From NCBI GenBank assembly GCA_051453625.1, contig JBOZIK010000001.1:256970655-256998319 (forward strand): a stretch of 27,665 nt of DNA. The letters run 5' to 3'. The notes beneath the pieces are model-generated. The model saw nothing but the letters and a program-made list of their open reading frames with translations. It ran no database searches and was not told where the DNA came from. The position numbers and the translations under genes were made by a program. Positions 10,271 through 21,259 of the stretch are shown here, in pieces. Position 1 is the first letter of the stretch, and the number at the start of each line of letters is the position of its first letter. The DNA comes from Welwitschia mirabilis (lineage: Eukaryota; Gnetophyta; Gnetopsida; Welwitschiales).

Positions 10271-12725
10271 TTTAAAGTCATTAAAAATTACACTGTTTAC
10301 ATTTATTAGTAGTATTATTGTCCTATCTATACTATACTAATTTTGTTATGTTTTAAAAGATTATCATTAAGAAAATTACTAATGATAATCTAATATGATT
10401 GGGTAATAGAAGATATGGTTAAAATTGTAGGAGTTTCAAACTCAAAAACTTTAGCTATTGTACTTCTCCACAAAAGTACAATTATCATGGTCGCTTAAAT
10501 GAATGATTTAGTTATGACTAAGGCCTTAGATTATTCTAAGAAAGATATTCAAAGGATCAAACCAATAAATTCGTGAATGAGGGATAAATGTCACACCAAT
10601 TAGACTCCCATCACATTAAAACCCATTTAAAATTGTTAAATGTATATCTATTTATGTCAAATACACATGTATTATCATAGCTAAAATAAATTATGATAAT
10701 CTTAATTTATCGACATGTGTGAGAAAAACTAAATCAAAGTTTATCATAAAGTATTTATTAAATAACATATAAAGAGATATGACTAATACATCATGACATG
10801 AAACAATAAGATAAAAACATTTGAAGATGTATGATTGAAAAACATCCATGATAAAAATATAATTTATTGCTCCAACATAAATCTTATAAAGAATCAAATA
10901 ACATATTGTGATTTTCAATTTGTGATATCATTAAAATTTTTATTTTATTTATAAATCTTATCACAATAGTGGTAAAAAGAAATAAAAATATAAAATCTAA
11001 TAGAATCCCATGAAAATCATGGTATCTAGTAGTGCCAATACTAAGTTGCTCTTTAATTAAAAAAATCATCAAGAAATTATCAAATACTATAGCAAATAGA
11101 TTGAACCTTATGCACATAAGAATAATATCATGTGAAAAAAACTTAAGCATATGTTGTTGCACTATTGAAAATGTTAAATAAGAATAGAACGATATTATTT
11201 TGCCACAAGAAGCATATAATAATACTAGAGCTACAAGTTTTAGTTGATCAATGAAAAATTTAAAAAAAAAAGTAAAGTTGAAATTCACTATTATAAATAT
11301 GGCAAGGCTTCATCCAATGATAACTTAAAATGATCAAAATGCTAGAACAAACCTAGAATTAGTTCTACATTTTATAGAAATTCATGGTCCTATTTATGCT
11401 TAAAAATGATAACAATTCATGGTGGTTATAGTTCATTCAAATTATGAAGATCTACTAACATAAAACAAGATAGCTTATCAGATTTAAAATGCATTACTAG
11501 CAAAAGAAATATAATGTATTACATGAAGACATATATTAATAATAAGAAAAAGCATTAAGAATATAAGTTACCATTAAATATCATTCTTCTATTATGATAA
11601 GTATTGCCAATTTTTGGAAATACCTTAAAGGTCCAAGATTATTACATTCTTAGCCTAAAGGGATTTAGTGCAAATGAAGTTCTAAGCATAAATGCAAATT
11701 AATATAGATTACAAAATATCTTTCTTGATGAGTTCCTTCACAAGGAAGCCATAGGAATAAGTATCACTTATGCTCCTACAAACATATTATGAATATTTGT
11801 CCTTATAAGATATGTTTTAGAGTTATTTGATGTATAAATGTGATTCATAACTTAGTATGAATTATTCCTATAAATATTGGTTTCTAGATCCAAAGCATCA
11901 TTGCATCAATGAAGTAAATCAACATGGTATGGCTATCATTCTTCTTAACAAAATCCTAAATGGCTTCATAAGTTTTGCTTTTTGACATTTGTTAATATAT
12001 CCAAGTTGAGTATAAAATAATACATAAAATATGTTAAAATAATATAAAACATATAATAAATATCAATGCTAAGATGAGAAATAGAAATAATTAAATAAAA
12101 AAATATATAAAATCTATATCTCAATACATACTCGAATTAGCTTATTGCTAGTTCCTTAGCATATAAGTGAAAATTCAAATATAAATTGCATGCATTATTA
12201 GAGTAGGTTAGAAATATGTAAAAAGTTATTATTATCATGTAAACATATGAAAGTTTTCTACATTAATCATGAATAAAATGGCTAAAAATACTTGTCATGT
12301 CACATTGTATTTCACAGGACTAATTACATATGAAAGATAAAATAAAATAATTATATGAATTAGTTAACAATACTACATCGATTCATATACAGATATTTAT
12401 TAAGTGTCTAATGTTGATGGATTTCTTTTAATTTCATCATATTTTGTGCTAGAATTATCAATTGAAATCATGCATTATTAACTATATTTTTTAGTTTTAG
12501 AATTTAATCTATGCCTAATTGAGATGGGCCTCACATAGAGCTTATTCATAGGAAAAAAACTTCTCACATTTAACACATGGTTTGGGGTGTTTTTTCAAGT
12601 CCTTTTTATAGGTTTTACACTTAAATTAATTACTTTTAATGTCAAGGACAAAAAATGAAGAATTACACATAATTTAGATTAAAACTGAGTAATTATAAAG
12701 CGATCGAGGAAAGCATGTGGCTTGT
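10271..12725. other. Unassigned AT-rich stretch
   Basis: No domain was recognised on either strand. The longest open frame is 134 codons on the minus strand (10884-11288), rich in Phe, Ile and Leu, with several hydrophobic runs (for example LLDFIFLFLFTTIVIRFI). Such frames arise easily where the plus strand is A-rich. A second minus frame (10691-10918) overlaps its end. 11290-12725 holds simple AT-rich sequence with no repeat I could pair. Confidence 0.3.
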
Positions 12726-12730
12726 TGTAA
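12726..12730. repeat. Target-site duplication TGTAA, left of solo LTR
   Basis: TGTAA directly precedes the LTR start TGATGTGGG and is repeated at 13582-13586 directly after the LTR end CACAACA. Five bases is the normal duplication length for plant LTR retrotransposons. Confidence 0.75.
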
Positions 12731-12896
12731 TGATGTGGGAGACACATGTAGTGACATGTAATAGTGCCATAGTGGGATTAGTGAAGACACATGGTAATAG
12801 CATCAGTTGGTAGAGGCATCATCATCCAAAGGCCAAGTGTCAGACTCATTATAGAAAATGCTAGCTAGCACAAAAAGACAAAGACCCCGCCTAATG

Positions 12897-13014
12897 CTAC
12901 AAGATGAAAAATCTTATCCATCCTACCGAGGCTATGTGATAAAAAGTGTAACCACCCAATTATAACCACCACCTCTGACTACAAGACAAAGGATCTTAAC
13001 CACCTCAATCCTAC
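12897..13014 (+). repeat. Imperfect direct repeat in the LTR U3
   Basis: ctacaagatgaaaaatctta at 12897 recurs as ctacaagacaaaggatctta at 12979, and both continue into a related ccatcctacc / cacctcaatcctacc ending. The period is about 82 bases and the second copy ends just upstream of the TATA box, the usual place for LTR enhancer repeats. Confidence 0.5.
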
Positions 13015-13021
13015 CCTCTCC

Positions 13022-13029
13022 TATAAAAG
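13022..13029 (+). promoter_or_regulatory. LTR promoter TATA box
   Basis: TATAAAAG within ccctctcctataaaagggcc, a near-consensus plant TATA box inside the solo LTR. Transcription would be expected to start about 30 bases downstream, near 13055-13065. Whether it is still active cannot be judged from sequence. Confidence 0.65.
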
Positions 13030-13581
13030 GGCCTTATTCCTTCATTTGAAAAAATATCTCTTTTGGCATTAAAGTGTTTGTAACATGGAGCAATTTGGGC
13101 AAGGAGATCCATTTACTTATGAGAAGGATTATCTTGGTATTGGGTCGTGTATCCTCCATTGAGGACTTGTTATTTGTAAGTGGGTGTTATAAGCATTAGT
13201 AATAATAAAATTGATGATGTTTCTTCTATGTTTTCTCTATCTTATCTTCCTTATAGTTTATGCTAGTGGTAATTAAAGTGACGTTAATTTGTAGTTAATA
13301 TAGATTATAATCATCAATCTAGGTGATAATAGACTAGTTAACTTGTTAGGACTTGCATTTAGGATTTGCATTACCATCTTATTTCATTTCATGTTTTGCA
13401 TTGTTTATTTTTTATAAATTCTTCTCTTCTATTTATCTTTTCTAAAGAATCAAGCCTTCTTCAACTCATTTTCTTCTTTAAGTTTATGAACCCGGATTGA
13501 CACACTCTATACCCTGTGTGTTTGCTTATCATTACGTGAGATTGTTTTGAGATCTAACTTGTAGCTCAGGTAAGCACAACA

Positions 13582-13586
13582 TGTAA
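13582..13586. repeat. Target-site duplication TGTAA, right of solo LTR
   Basis: Partner of 12726-12730; follows the LTR end ...CACAACA immediately. Confidence 0.75.
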
Positions 13587-15857
13587 CACAATAGTTATGT
13601 AACACTCAACTCAATCAAACCTCTAAAAATATGTATAACTTAAAATTGTTTATAAAAAATTATGAAATAGACCATTCAATCATAAAAATTACATTCAGCT
13701 CTTATGGAGGAACTAGGATTAAGAAAGAGCAATATTACATAGTAAAAAAAGAGAACCATCAAGTGATGTTATGTTTATATACTAACTACATTTTTGATAT
13801 TATTATCTCATTATTATTTTAGTAAAATATTATTATAATAAAATAAAAATATGTATTAGTCATTTTGCATTAACTTACATTAACAAATAAAGTATAATAA
13901 TTAAATACAAATTAAAATTATAAATAAATATTTTAACTATTAAATTTTATTACCTCTCATAACATAATAATAATTATTATTATAAGAAAAAAATCATAGT
14001 GTCATACTTAAAAGGAGGAATCATGTCAACATAGTAATTATATTATCATTATTATAAATAGTGTGGCCTTGGTCTTCCCATAAACACTCTTAACTTCAGT
14101 TTGTAGGGATTAGGATTAGCCACATAGCCTCCAACATGGGTTCATCTTAGGGCTAAGTGTCAAATACAACTAAAATATATGAAAGGAGTAACCTAACAAA
14201 TAAACACGTAATACAGATAACCAAAGGTATCCATTTTAAAGATGTAAAGGTCGTGACATATAAAAGAGTTTTTATATAAGATTCAAACAATAGATAATAT
14301 TATAAACCTTCATAGTACAAATCTCATCAGATACCATTATCTTCATTTCTAATACTCTATGTACCATAAGGAAGCATGTCCTAATTAATACAATCATAAA
14401 AGCCAATGGTAAGCATAGAAACACATGTTGTTATCATAATAAAAGTATTTACTATAATTATTACTAAATATATATTAAAATTAACAATTATATAAGTTAT
14501 GCTTTATGTGTCATCTGGGAGGTCATCCCCACTAATGCAACTACAAATGCCAACTTATCATGTGAATCCAAGTATGTGCAAGTTTAGATCTTTGATATAA
14601 TGTTTTTGTTATAATTATAAGTTACTTAAGGTATACCTAAAGAAAAGGCAAAACATCATTTGAAAGTTTTCTATAAGAGATAATTAGGCATTATGGAAGC
14701 TATGTATGTATTAGAAGAGAGTATGTTTATCATGAACAATGTGAATATTAGATTGGTTTAACAAGTAGTTATTATAAGGGAATTTATGTATAGGGAATCA
14801 TACCTCCAGATTTTTATAACAAAAGCTACATACTGACATGTAACTCATCATAATGATAGTTAATGCATTTTTACATTATGTTGAAATTGAAAGCTCTATC
14901 CATCCACTTATATTACCACTCAACATTAGATACTTATAATTTCAAAATTTAAAAAGATATCATCAAATTATGACGTCGTTAACTTAAAACAAATTAAAGG
15001 TTCAAATAATAATTACAATAGCCTACAATTAATAATGACTTTATAAATATTATTATCCTCCATAACATAGTAAGACTCTTTATTAAATAACAAAGGTATC
15101 ATTATTATAAAATTAATTTAATATAAGATATTTTTCATTGATTTTCCACTATACAAATGCTTTTTCTTATTGATGGTGTTGATGGGGATAAGGGAGTATT
15201 TATAAGCCTTAGGAAAGGGACATATTTTAGGCCTTGAAACTTCTACTATTAATGAAACTTTGAAAATATTATATCTTTTGTAAAATATCATTTTCATATC
15301 TTCTATATTTTTAATATTAAAATTTTAAAATATTAAAACTTAATTAACAAGATACATATTTGTTAAAAGATGTTTTTGAAAATCAAACTTACAACCACAA
15401 TGTCAGGGGGAAACTTCTCTATTATTAGAATGTCGCCTTAGAGAAAAAGCTTGAAAATATTAAAAATTTAGAAAAATATCTTTGGCATGTTTTATCTTTT
15501 TAAAAAATTTAACACTTATTATTCTTATATAAACTTCTCTTTTCCTCTTTTTATCCATCTTTTTCAATGTATTATAATATTTCTTTATATCACATGAGTG
15601 TGGCCATTACTATATGCTTGTTTTTAAGAGATGTTTCTCCAAACTATAATATTACTTATGTTTGTTTTAATTTTTTATTATATACTATTCACTTACTGAA
15701 TCTTAATTAATTTTTGAGTATACAGTAATTAATTATTTACTAATTTTATTCATAAAAGAAGATGTTAATTATTTTTAATCATGTCTGCTAATTAGATTTG
15801 CATTTTCACGTGTTATTTCTTTTTTTGCTTTTCTCATTGTTTTTATAATTAAGTTTT

Positions 15858-15858
<1 letters not shown>
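13587..15858. other. Unassigned AT-rich stretch
   Basis: No coding motif was recognised on either strand. A 63-codon plus frame (13631-13822) shows nothing familiar. A TATA-like word lies on the minus strand at 15197-15204 (rc of gggagtatttataagcc), and 15357-15401 resembles 6465-6509. Together these hint at a decayed LTR around 15130-15410, but no ends could be fixed. Confidence 0.3.

Positions 15859-15859
<1 letters not shown>

Positions 15860-15890
<31 letters not shown>
15860..15890. repeat. TG/AC microsatellite, left of assembly gap
   Basis: A perfect run of about 15 TG units, followed by ttgtttttttttttgt and then the N run. The tract on the far side of the gap suggests one long microsatellite that the assembly could not span. 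Confidence 0.95.
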
Positions 15891-15893
<3 letters not shown>

Positions 15894-15906
15894 TTTTTTT
15901 TTTTGT

Positions 15907-16006
15907 NNNNNNNNNNNNNNNNNNNNNNNNNNNNNNNNNNNNNNNNNNNNNNNNNNNNNNNNNNNNNNNNNNNNNNNNNNNNNNNNNNNNNNNNNNNNNN
16001 NNNNNN
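15907..16006. other. Assembly gap of 100 N
   Basis: Exactly 100 N, a common placeholder for a gap of unknown size. It lies inside or beside TG microsatellite sequence, so the true length is not known and open frames spanning it have no meaning. Confidence 0.98.

Positions 16007-16083
<77 letters not shown>
16007..16083. repeat. TG/AC microsatellite, right of assembly gap
   Basis: About 38 TG units with one interruption (gcgtgtg near 16055). It passes directly into the first flank unit, tattatttattagttatt. Confidence 0.95.
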
Positions 16084-16169
16084 ATTATTTATTAGTTATT
16101 AAAAAAATTATTAAATGTGTGTGTGTGTGTGTGTGTATTATTTATTAGTTATTGAAAAAATTATTAAAT
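16083..16169. repeat. Duplicated unit: flank plus TG tract plus flank
   Basis: The 33-base flank at 16083-16115 (tattatttattagttattaa and onward) recurs at 16136-16168 with a single A/G change, and a short TG tract (16116-16136) lies between them. The unit of TG tract plus flank has therefore been copied in tandem with a period of about 53 bases. Confidence 0.9.
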
Positions 16170-16248
16170 ACCAATACTCATAATGTTGTTACATTATGCA
16201 AACTAATATTATATTAAATACTAAAACTCATACTATTATTCTATTATG
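16163..16248. repeat. Imperfect direct repeat, period 50
   Basis: attaaataccaatactcata at 16163 recurs as attaaatactaaaactcata at 16213, and the match continues to ...attatg at 16198 and 16248. Roughly 27 of 36 positions agree by eye. It directly follows the 53-base duplication and may be an older copy step of the same unstable region. Confidence 0.6.
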
Positions 16249-16484
16249 TGGAATAAATATGATATCTCTTTTTGAGATACTACACATTAATCCTCTATTA
16301 TTAAACTACATTTATGTAATAAAAATGGGGCATTATAGGACTTCCACACTTGTTGTGATTCCCTCTTCAAAATCATAGTTTATTGAAGAGTTTGAAATAA
16401 TATTATTTTTTAAATAGGCAAGGATTTGAATTTTTTTTATTTCATCTTCAAATTTCTATGTAGCTGCTTTAATGCTCTGATGAT
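16249..16484. other. Flank of the Athila-like element
   Basis: No feature recognised. The last five bases, atgat (16480-16484), adjoin the LTR edge and would be the left target-site duplication; the partner is outside the window. Confidence 0.3.
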
Positions 16485-18240
16485 TGCTATATCCTCACTT
16501 TTATTATAATTCATGATCATTTGAAGGTATAGCCTAACTATCATCATATAGGTAATAGTTTAAGACTATGACATTCCATTATAGTATAATTAATCTTAAT
16601 TATCATTCTATATAATTAAGTATAAAGCTATTTCAGTGTTCAGAAGGTTCAGATAAAGGTTTTTAGATAATGGATTTAACTAAAAAGGGTTTTAAAAAAC
16701 ATTTGAAAATTAGATAAAGATAAATGACGATTTCTAAGTTAATCTATGAAGTAAACCTAAGCCAAGAAAAAAATATTATACCAAGTACAACTTAGATTTA
16801 TAGATAAGAAATAAATTATTTACTATACATTTCAAATGTTATGAAAGCATAAATCTTAAAAATGTTACACCTTGTAATGAAATATAGGAAACATTGGATT
16901 AGTATGAAAGACATCATAAACTAATACATTAATTATCTAAACCATAATAATACATTGAAAGAATAGCTCTAAGACATAAATACAAAAGAACAATGAAAAT
17001 AAATTATTGTAAAACAAATATTCATAATTGAATCAATTATGAAAGAGCAAAGAAAATTCAAGCATAAACAAAAACACATTCACCATTAATGAAACATTGA
17101 AAAAGGAATCAATTTAGAAAATATTAAGTACTAGGGCTTGATAGAATATATGTTTCATAAGTTAATCATTTCCTTATGCCTAAGGAGAGAGAAAATTTTC
17201 TTAGAACATCATGAGAATACTAATGGAATAAGCCCTCATCATAGTCATATCAATTTTGAATCTAGAATGTTAGAGTTCTAATGAATGGATATAGCTTCTA
17301 TTAGGCATGGAGTGTGAAATGAATCCTCTAAGCATGAAATGAGATGTAGAATCTAAAAACAAAAATGGATTCTTTATCCTTGACATAGGCCTTACTTACA
17401 TAAACTTCCTTAGGGTTATAGACTTTTGTTAATACATCGTTATTGTTAAGCAATGGACAATAATGGATTTCTTTGGGTGCTAGGACATAAATATCTAGTC
17501 CTAAGTCTTAGTAGGTAGTTTAGTACTAGGTATTAAGGTTAATCTATTAACTTATCATCTATTTAGCTTTGCAATTTTTATAGGACTTATTATTCTCTAG
17601 AATGATAGTGATTCCACTATAATTAACAGTAGTGCTAATCCCTTTCTTTGGAGTATCTCTAATCAAGTCCAGATAGGCTAAGATGACTTCAAATAACAAA
17701 ATTTTATATATTAGTTTTTCTTAATAAAATTTACAGAAATTAAAAAATAAAATATGACTAACAAAAATTCAGCTATAATTACACTATTTATAGCCTTGAA
17801 GATATCATAGTTTACTAAATTCTAAAAGCCAAATATGTCAATTTCATATGTGAAAAATACCTCTTAACTAGCCATTTACTACTTTCTTAGCAAATATTAA
17901 ATGATGTGTAGTTATAAGGACTATTTCATGATTCAAAAATTTTCAAGTACCATATTCATGATTGAAATTAAGTAAAAAGGATCTTGAAAAACTTGATTAG
18001 CAATCATATATGTTTCATACATAAAAAAAACTCATTTTAAATTATCAAATTTTAAATTAAAGAAAAATGTCTATGTTTAAAAGTCGATTCGATTTGTAAT
18101 TTTTCAATTTTAAAAATTTTCATTTAAATAAAATGGATGATTTTATGCATAAGTTAAAAGTAATTTCAGAAAAATGTTATATAATTTACGTTGATTTTAT
18201 CCTACAAATAATTTAGACATTATTTTAAATGTTTAAATTA
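16485..18240 (-). repeat. 3' LTR of the Athila-like element (upper boundary uncertain)
   Basis: 16485-16789 aligns with 27116-27450 in the same orientation; shared words include cttttattataattc, agataaaggttttt, taatggattt and gggtttta. The alignment starts exactly at tgctata (16485), giving the CA end on the minus strand. Beyond 16789 the partner is missing, so the rest is inferred. A minus-strand TATA box at 17785-17792 implies a long R/U5. The U3 start has not been found: no clear polypurine tract plus TG was located, and 18240 is only a placeholder below the last env-like frame. Confidence 0.65.
17785..17792 (-). promoter_or_regulatory. TATA box of the Athila 3' LTR
   Basis: The minus strand reads ggctataaatagtg, a good plant TATA box (TATAAATA). 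It lies about 1.3 kb from the LTR's 3' end, plausible for the long LTRs of Athila elements. Confidence 0.5.
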
Positions 18241-18242
18241 AG

Positions 18243-18437
18243 TTAGAAAGTTACATAACAAGGTATTTTTATAAGGAAAACAACACGAATGTTTTTAGTA
18301 CTTAGTATAAAAAATAGTACAAATATGAAGTTGAATAAACAAGATGGATAAACAAGAGAGACGATAAGAGGTATATGCCACATAGAAGAAGACCTCCTAG
18401 GAGGAAAGCCCTTATGATCCCTAAAGGTAAGGCTCAT
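18243..18437 (-). pseudogene. Possible C-terminal membrane segment of the env-like ORF
   Basis: An open frame of 64 codons on the minus strand. It starts polar (SLTFRDHKGFPPRRSSS) and is followed by a long hydrophobic run (CLFNFIFVLFFIL). It lies between the env-region remnant and the LTR, where Athila env-like proteins often carry a membrane segment. Length and composition alone are weak evidence in this AT-rich context, so this may be chance. Confidence 0.25.
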
Positions 18438-18769
18438 TTATATCGCATCAAATATATGTATTGCCTACCTATAATTCCTTCTCATCCTTCTCTAAAGTTT
18501 TTGGACCTAATTTCTCATCCTCCTAGGTGATGTTTTATGAAACTTATTTCCTTTTGGAAAGAAGTAAAAGTAGGTATTCTTAATCTTTATTAAAACTAAG
18601 GTTATGGAAGCCTTTACTTCTCTCCTTCTTATTTTCATTATTCTTTGTTCCTAGATTATTTTACTTATCTTTTTGGAACCTAATATATATAATTATGACT
18701 ATTTAACCTTATGATCTACTTATTTGTAATGTGATCTATAGCTTTTACATTTTTTCTCTCAGCATAAAG

Positions 18770-19330
18770 AGGTTTACTATCATTAAAAAATATGAAATAG
18801 ATCATTTACAAGTATGGGAATGTAAAGATGTTTAGTATTTTCCCTTGCTTCTTTAAATAGATGAAATATCAACTTACAAATATTAAGTCTCTTACTATTT
18901 TATATGATAGAAATGAAGGAGATGAAAGGCAAGTAGGCATTTGAAACAATAATGAGTTATACACATTCTTAATGATAAAAGTAAACAAGGCTAACTAATT
19001 TTTGAACAAAGACTTACAAGGAATTGCACCTTCATCATTAAGGACATATTATACATTAACATGCTGACATACTAATGCCAAAATATTATTCTAAGGTGAA
19101 GGAATGAAAATTAGGGTTTATAAGATCTAAAGATCTAGAAATAAAAGTAGGGCTAATAAGAATATTAATACTTATAACTTTAGTAGAGAAATCCCATGGA
19201 TCTTCATATTCCTCATTTGATTCTTTTTATTTTCACCTTCATGTCATAGGAACATGTCAGAGTAGAACTCTCTTACCTCTTTTGGAAAATAGGTCTTTCT
19301 ACCTTTTTGCAAAGGATAGCCCCATATCTT
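18770..19330 (-). pseudogene. Env-region 'putative plant transposon protein' domain remnant
   Basis: The minus strand reads KEVREFYSDMF at about 19250-19280, matching the LVREFYANL start of the domain family called putative plant transposon protein (as I recall, PF20167), which is found in Athila-type elements. Further on, LLFQMPTCLSSPSFLSYKIV and RDLIFVS appear, then FTFPYL, at about 18780-18930. These fit the later part of the same domain (W..F....L.PTSH.S.....RA.LLYAI..G..I..G..I, then FPSLI). Frames shift between blocks. Function in the element is unknown; it lies where retroviruses carry env. The assignment is from memory of the family pattern and should be tested by profile search. Confidence 0.5.
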
Positions 19331-21259
19331 CCTTCATTTTTCCACATACATAATGACATGATACTATAGAAACTATTTGGACACTGCCTCCACAATGAAA
19401 TATCTAAATGTAGTAAACATGGTGGTTTTACTTAATAGTAATGTATAGACAACATACAATGATGTTAATAGTTCTAACAACTAAACTAGCTAAACTAAGT
19501 AGGAAATTTATAGTGAGGTTTGATTTGATTCAAAATTATAAGGATTTAGCTTTAAAATGGATATATTTAATGCATAGTAAGGGTTTAGTATCTATTTTAT
19601 GGATGGGAGAATGAATCATAAACCTTGATCAAGTTTTAAATATGAAAAGTTGAGATTGTAGGGGCATGAATTGAATCTAAAATTGGAATTTATGTTTCTT
19701 AGGGTTTTTCTTTTGATAAGGATTAACCTTGCATTAGAAATTGGATTGTATAAGATAAATTTAAACTTGAAAAAATGAGTGGAAATCCTAAGTTTAAAAT
19801 GAGGTAAAATTTTAATTGTAGAATCTTCTTTTTGAACTAAAATTTTAGCTATGAACTTTATCATCTAGTGATTATTCATGTAATTTAAGATTGATTAGAG
19901 TATTTTAATGATATGTCATGTCTAGTTTCATGTATCAAATTTAAGTCACTAATAATGTTATTAATAAGGTATGGATTTTAGTTAAATTTTTTTACTAAGT
20001 AGAAGGTTTTATTTTACTAAAGAAAACTTGATGGTGAATAAATCATCTTAACAAACTTAGAGGACTTTACATTTTAGAAATTTATTTTAAATACTGGTTT
20101 GAACATTTTTATAATAACATTTAATCTAGTTTTAGGTGTACATGCATTGCAATGTATTTCTCTTTTTTGATTTCTTTGCCCTTATAAGTTCATCACTTAG
20201 ATGAAAGAAAAATTTCTTTAAAGAAAAAATATTCTCCTAGACTTAAAACCAACTTTGTCATGCTTATGTAAAATATAGACATACCAAGCTTCTTATTAAT
20301 AAATAGATCATTAGACATAGATTATTAATATATTTGATATAGTTGATCTAAGCTCACATAGAGGATGAATGTAGTGATTTAGAGATTTTTTACATTTGAA
20401 TCAAGTTGTACTCATTCACATGTTAGTAATTAAATCTTCAAATATTATTTGGTCATATCCTATGCTATATAATGCTTACATAGGTTTCCTTATTTCAAAA
20501 CTAGCATAGCTAGTACACTTTCATGCTATTTACCTAGTTTTCACAAGTAATTTTTAATAGATGAATATTAACATATATCATTATCATAATAAGATTAGAA
20601 TAGTATAAATAACTTTAACACACATAATGTACATCTTCCCTATAAAAATGAAAGTCTTCTATGTATATAATATATATCTTTCCTCTAGTAAGAATGTAGC
20701 TATGGAGGTCTACAATATGTATCTTAGGGATAATAAGAATGAATTCTATAGAAGTAGTCATGAGATAGAATTTAAAATCTTTCTCATATGAATATATCAT
20801 TTTTTTAGTTTTTTCTATTTTTTCCCCAAATAGATTTCTTTTTTCCCCTATATACACTATAAAGATCTTAGGATGTGTTTTTAAAGTAAAATGAATCACA
20901 TCTATTCAGATTATTATTGATTTATCTAAGATGATAACCATATTAAAATTTGATATAGAATATTTGGTATAATACGTATAAAAAAAAGATGAACCACTAG
21001 CTAGAATTTCTTCATTCAATTAATCTCCAACGAAATAAATAGTTGAAGTTTTCTAGAGTATTAAAGTATTACTTGATCAACTAAATAATTCTATACTTAT
21101 CATAACTCTAGATTAGCCAATAATAAATCCTAAAACTTAACATTAAAGTCCAATTTTTAAATGATACTAATTTTAACGTATTTTATTTTTTAAATTAGTT
21201 TATAATTATAGGTTAATAAAATAGGATAAAGTCATGAATGTAAATGTAAAAAATTTATG
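19331..21259. other. Unassigned part between integrase and env-like region
   Basis: Two minus-strand frames are open: 94 codons at 20615-20899 and 82 codons at 19616-19864. Neither shows a motif I recognise, though both share the element's coding direction. Athila elements normally have a long stretch here, so this is probably decayed element sequence. Confidence 0.4.

Larger units (their letters stand above)
12731..13581 (+). mobile_element. Solo LTR, 851 bp
   Basis: The segment starts TGATGTGGG and ends AAGCACAACA, so it has the canonical TG...CA ends, and it is bracketed by a perfect 5-bp duplication. It contains a TATA box at 13022-13029 in a CT-rich context, about 290 bases from the start, giving a long R/U5 of about 550 bases and setting the plus orientation. 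An aataaa-like signal (aataataaaatt) lies near 13200. No primer-binding site follows the right end and no polypurine tract precedes the left end, so the internal part is missing, as after LTR-LTR recombination. The superfamily cannot be fixed from the LTR alone. Its sequence is less AT-rich than the flanks. Confidence 0.75.

Noticed and set aside
15859-16148. Three overlapping open frames of alternating Cys-Val across the gap
   Set aside because: They are translations of the TG microsatellite joined through 100 N; no real protein is implied.
16196-16378. 60-codon plus-strand open frame
   Set aside because: Short, partly built on the imperfect 50-base repeat, and without recognisable features.
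16471-16490. gctctgatgat next to the LTR edge, resembling the complement of a tRNA-Met primer site
   Set aside because: It lies just outside the 3' LTR, where flanking DNA is expected, does not continue into tacca, and the element's own primer site at 27091-27108 is of tRNA-Asp type.
18393-18404. Perfect 12-base palindrome cctcctaggagg
   Set aside because: No loop, no flanking symmetry and no link to a known site; it falls in decayed Athila sequence and is compatible with chance.
18605-18640. Pyrimidine-rich run that could be the complement of a polypurine tract
   Set aside because: It is not followed by a clear TG...CA LTR edge and lies upstream of the possible C-terminal env-like frame, so it cannot be used to set the LTR boundary.
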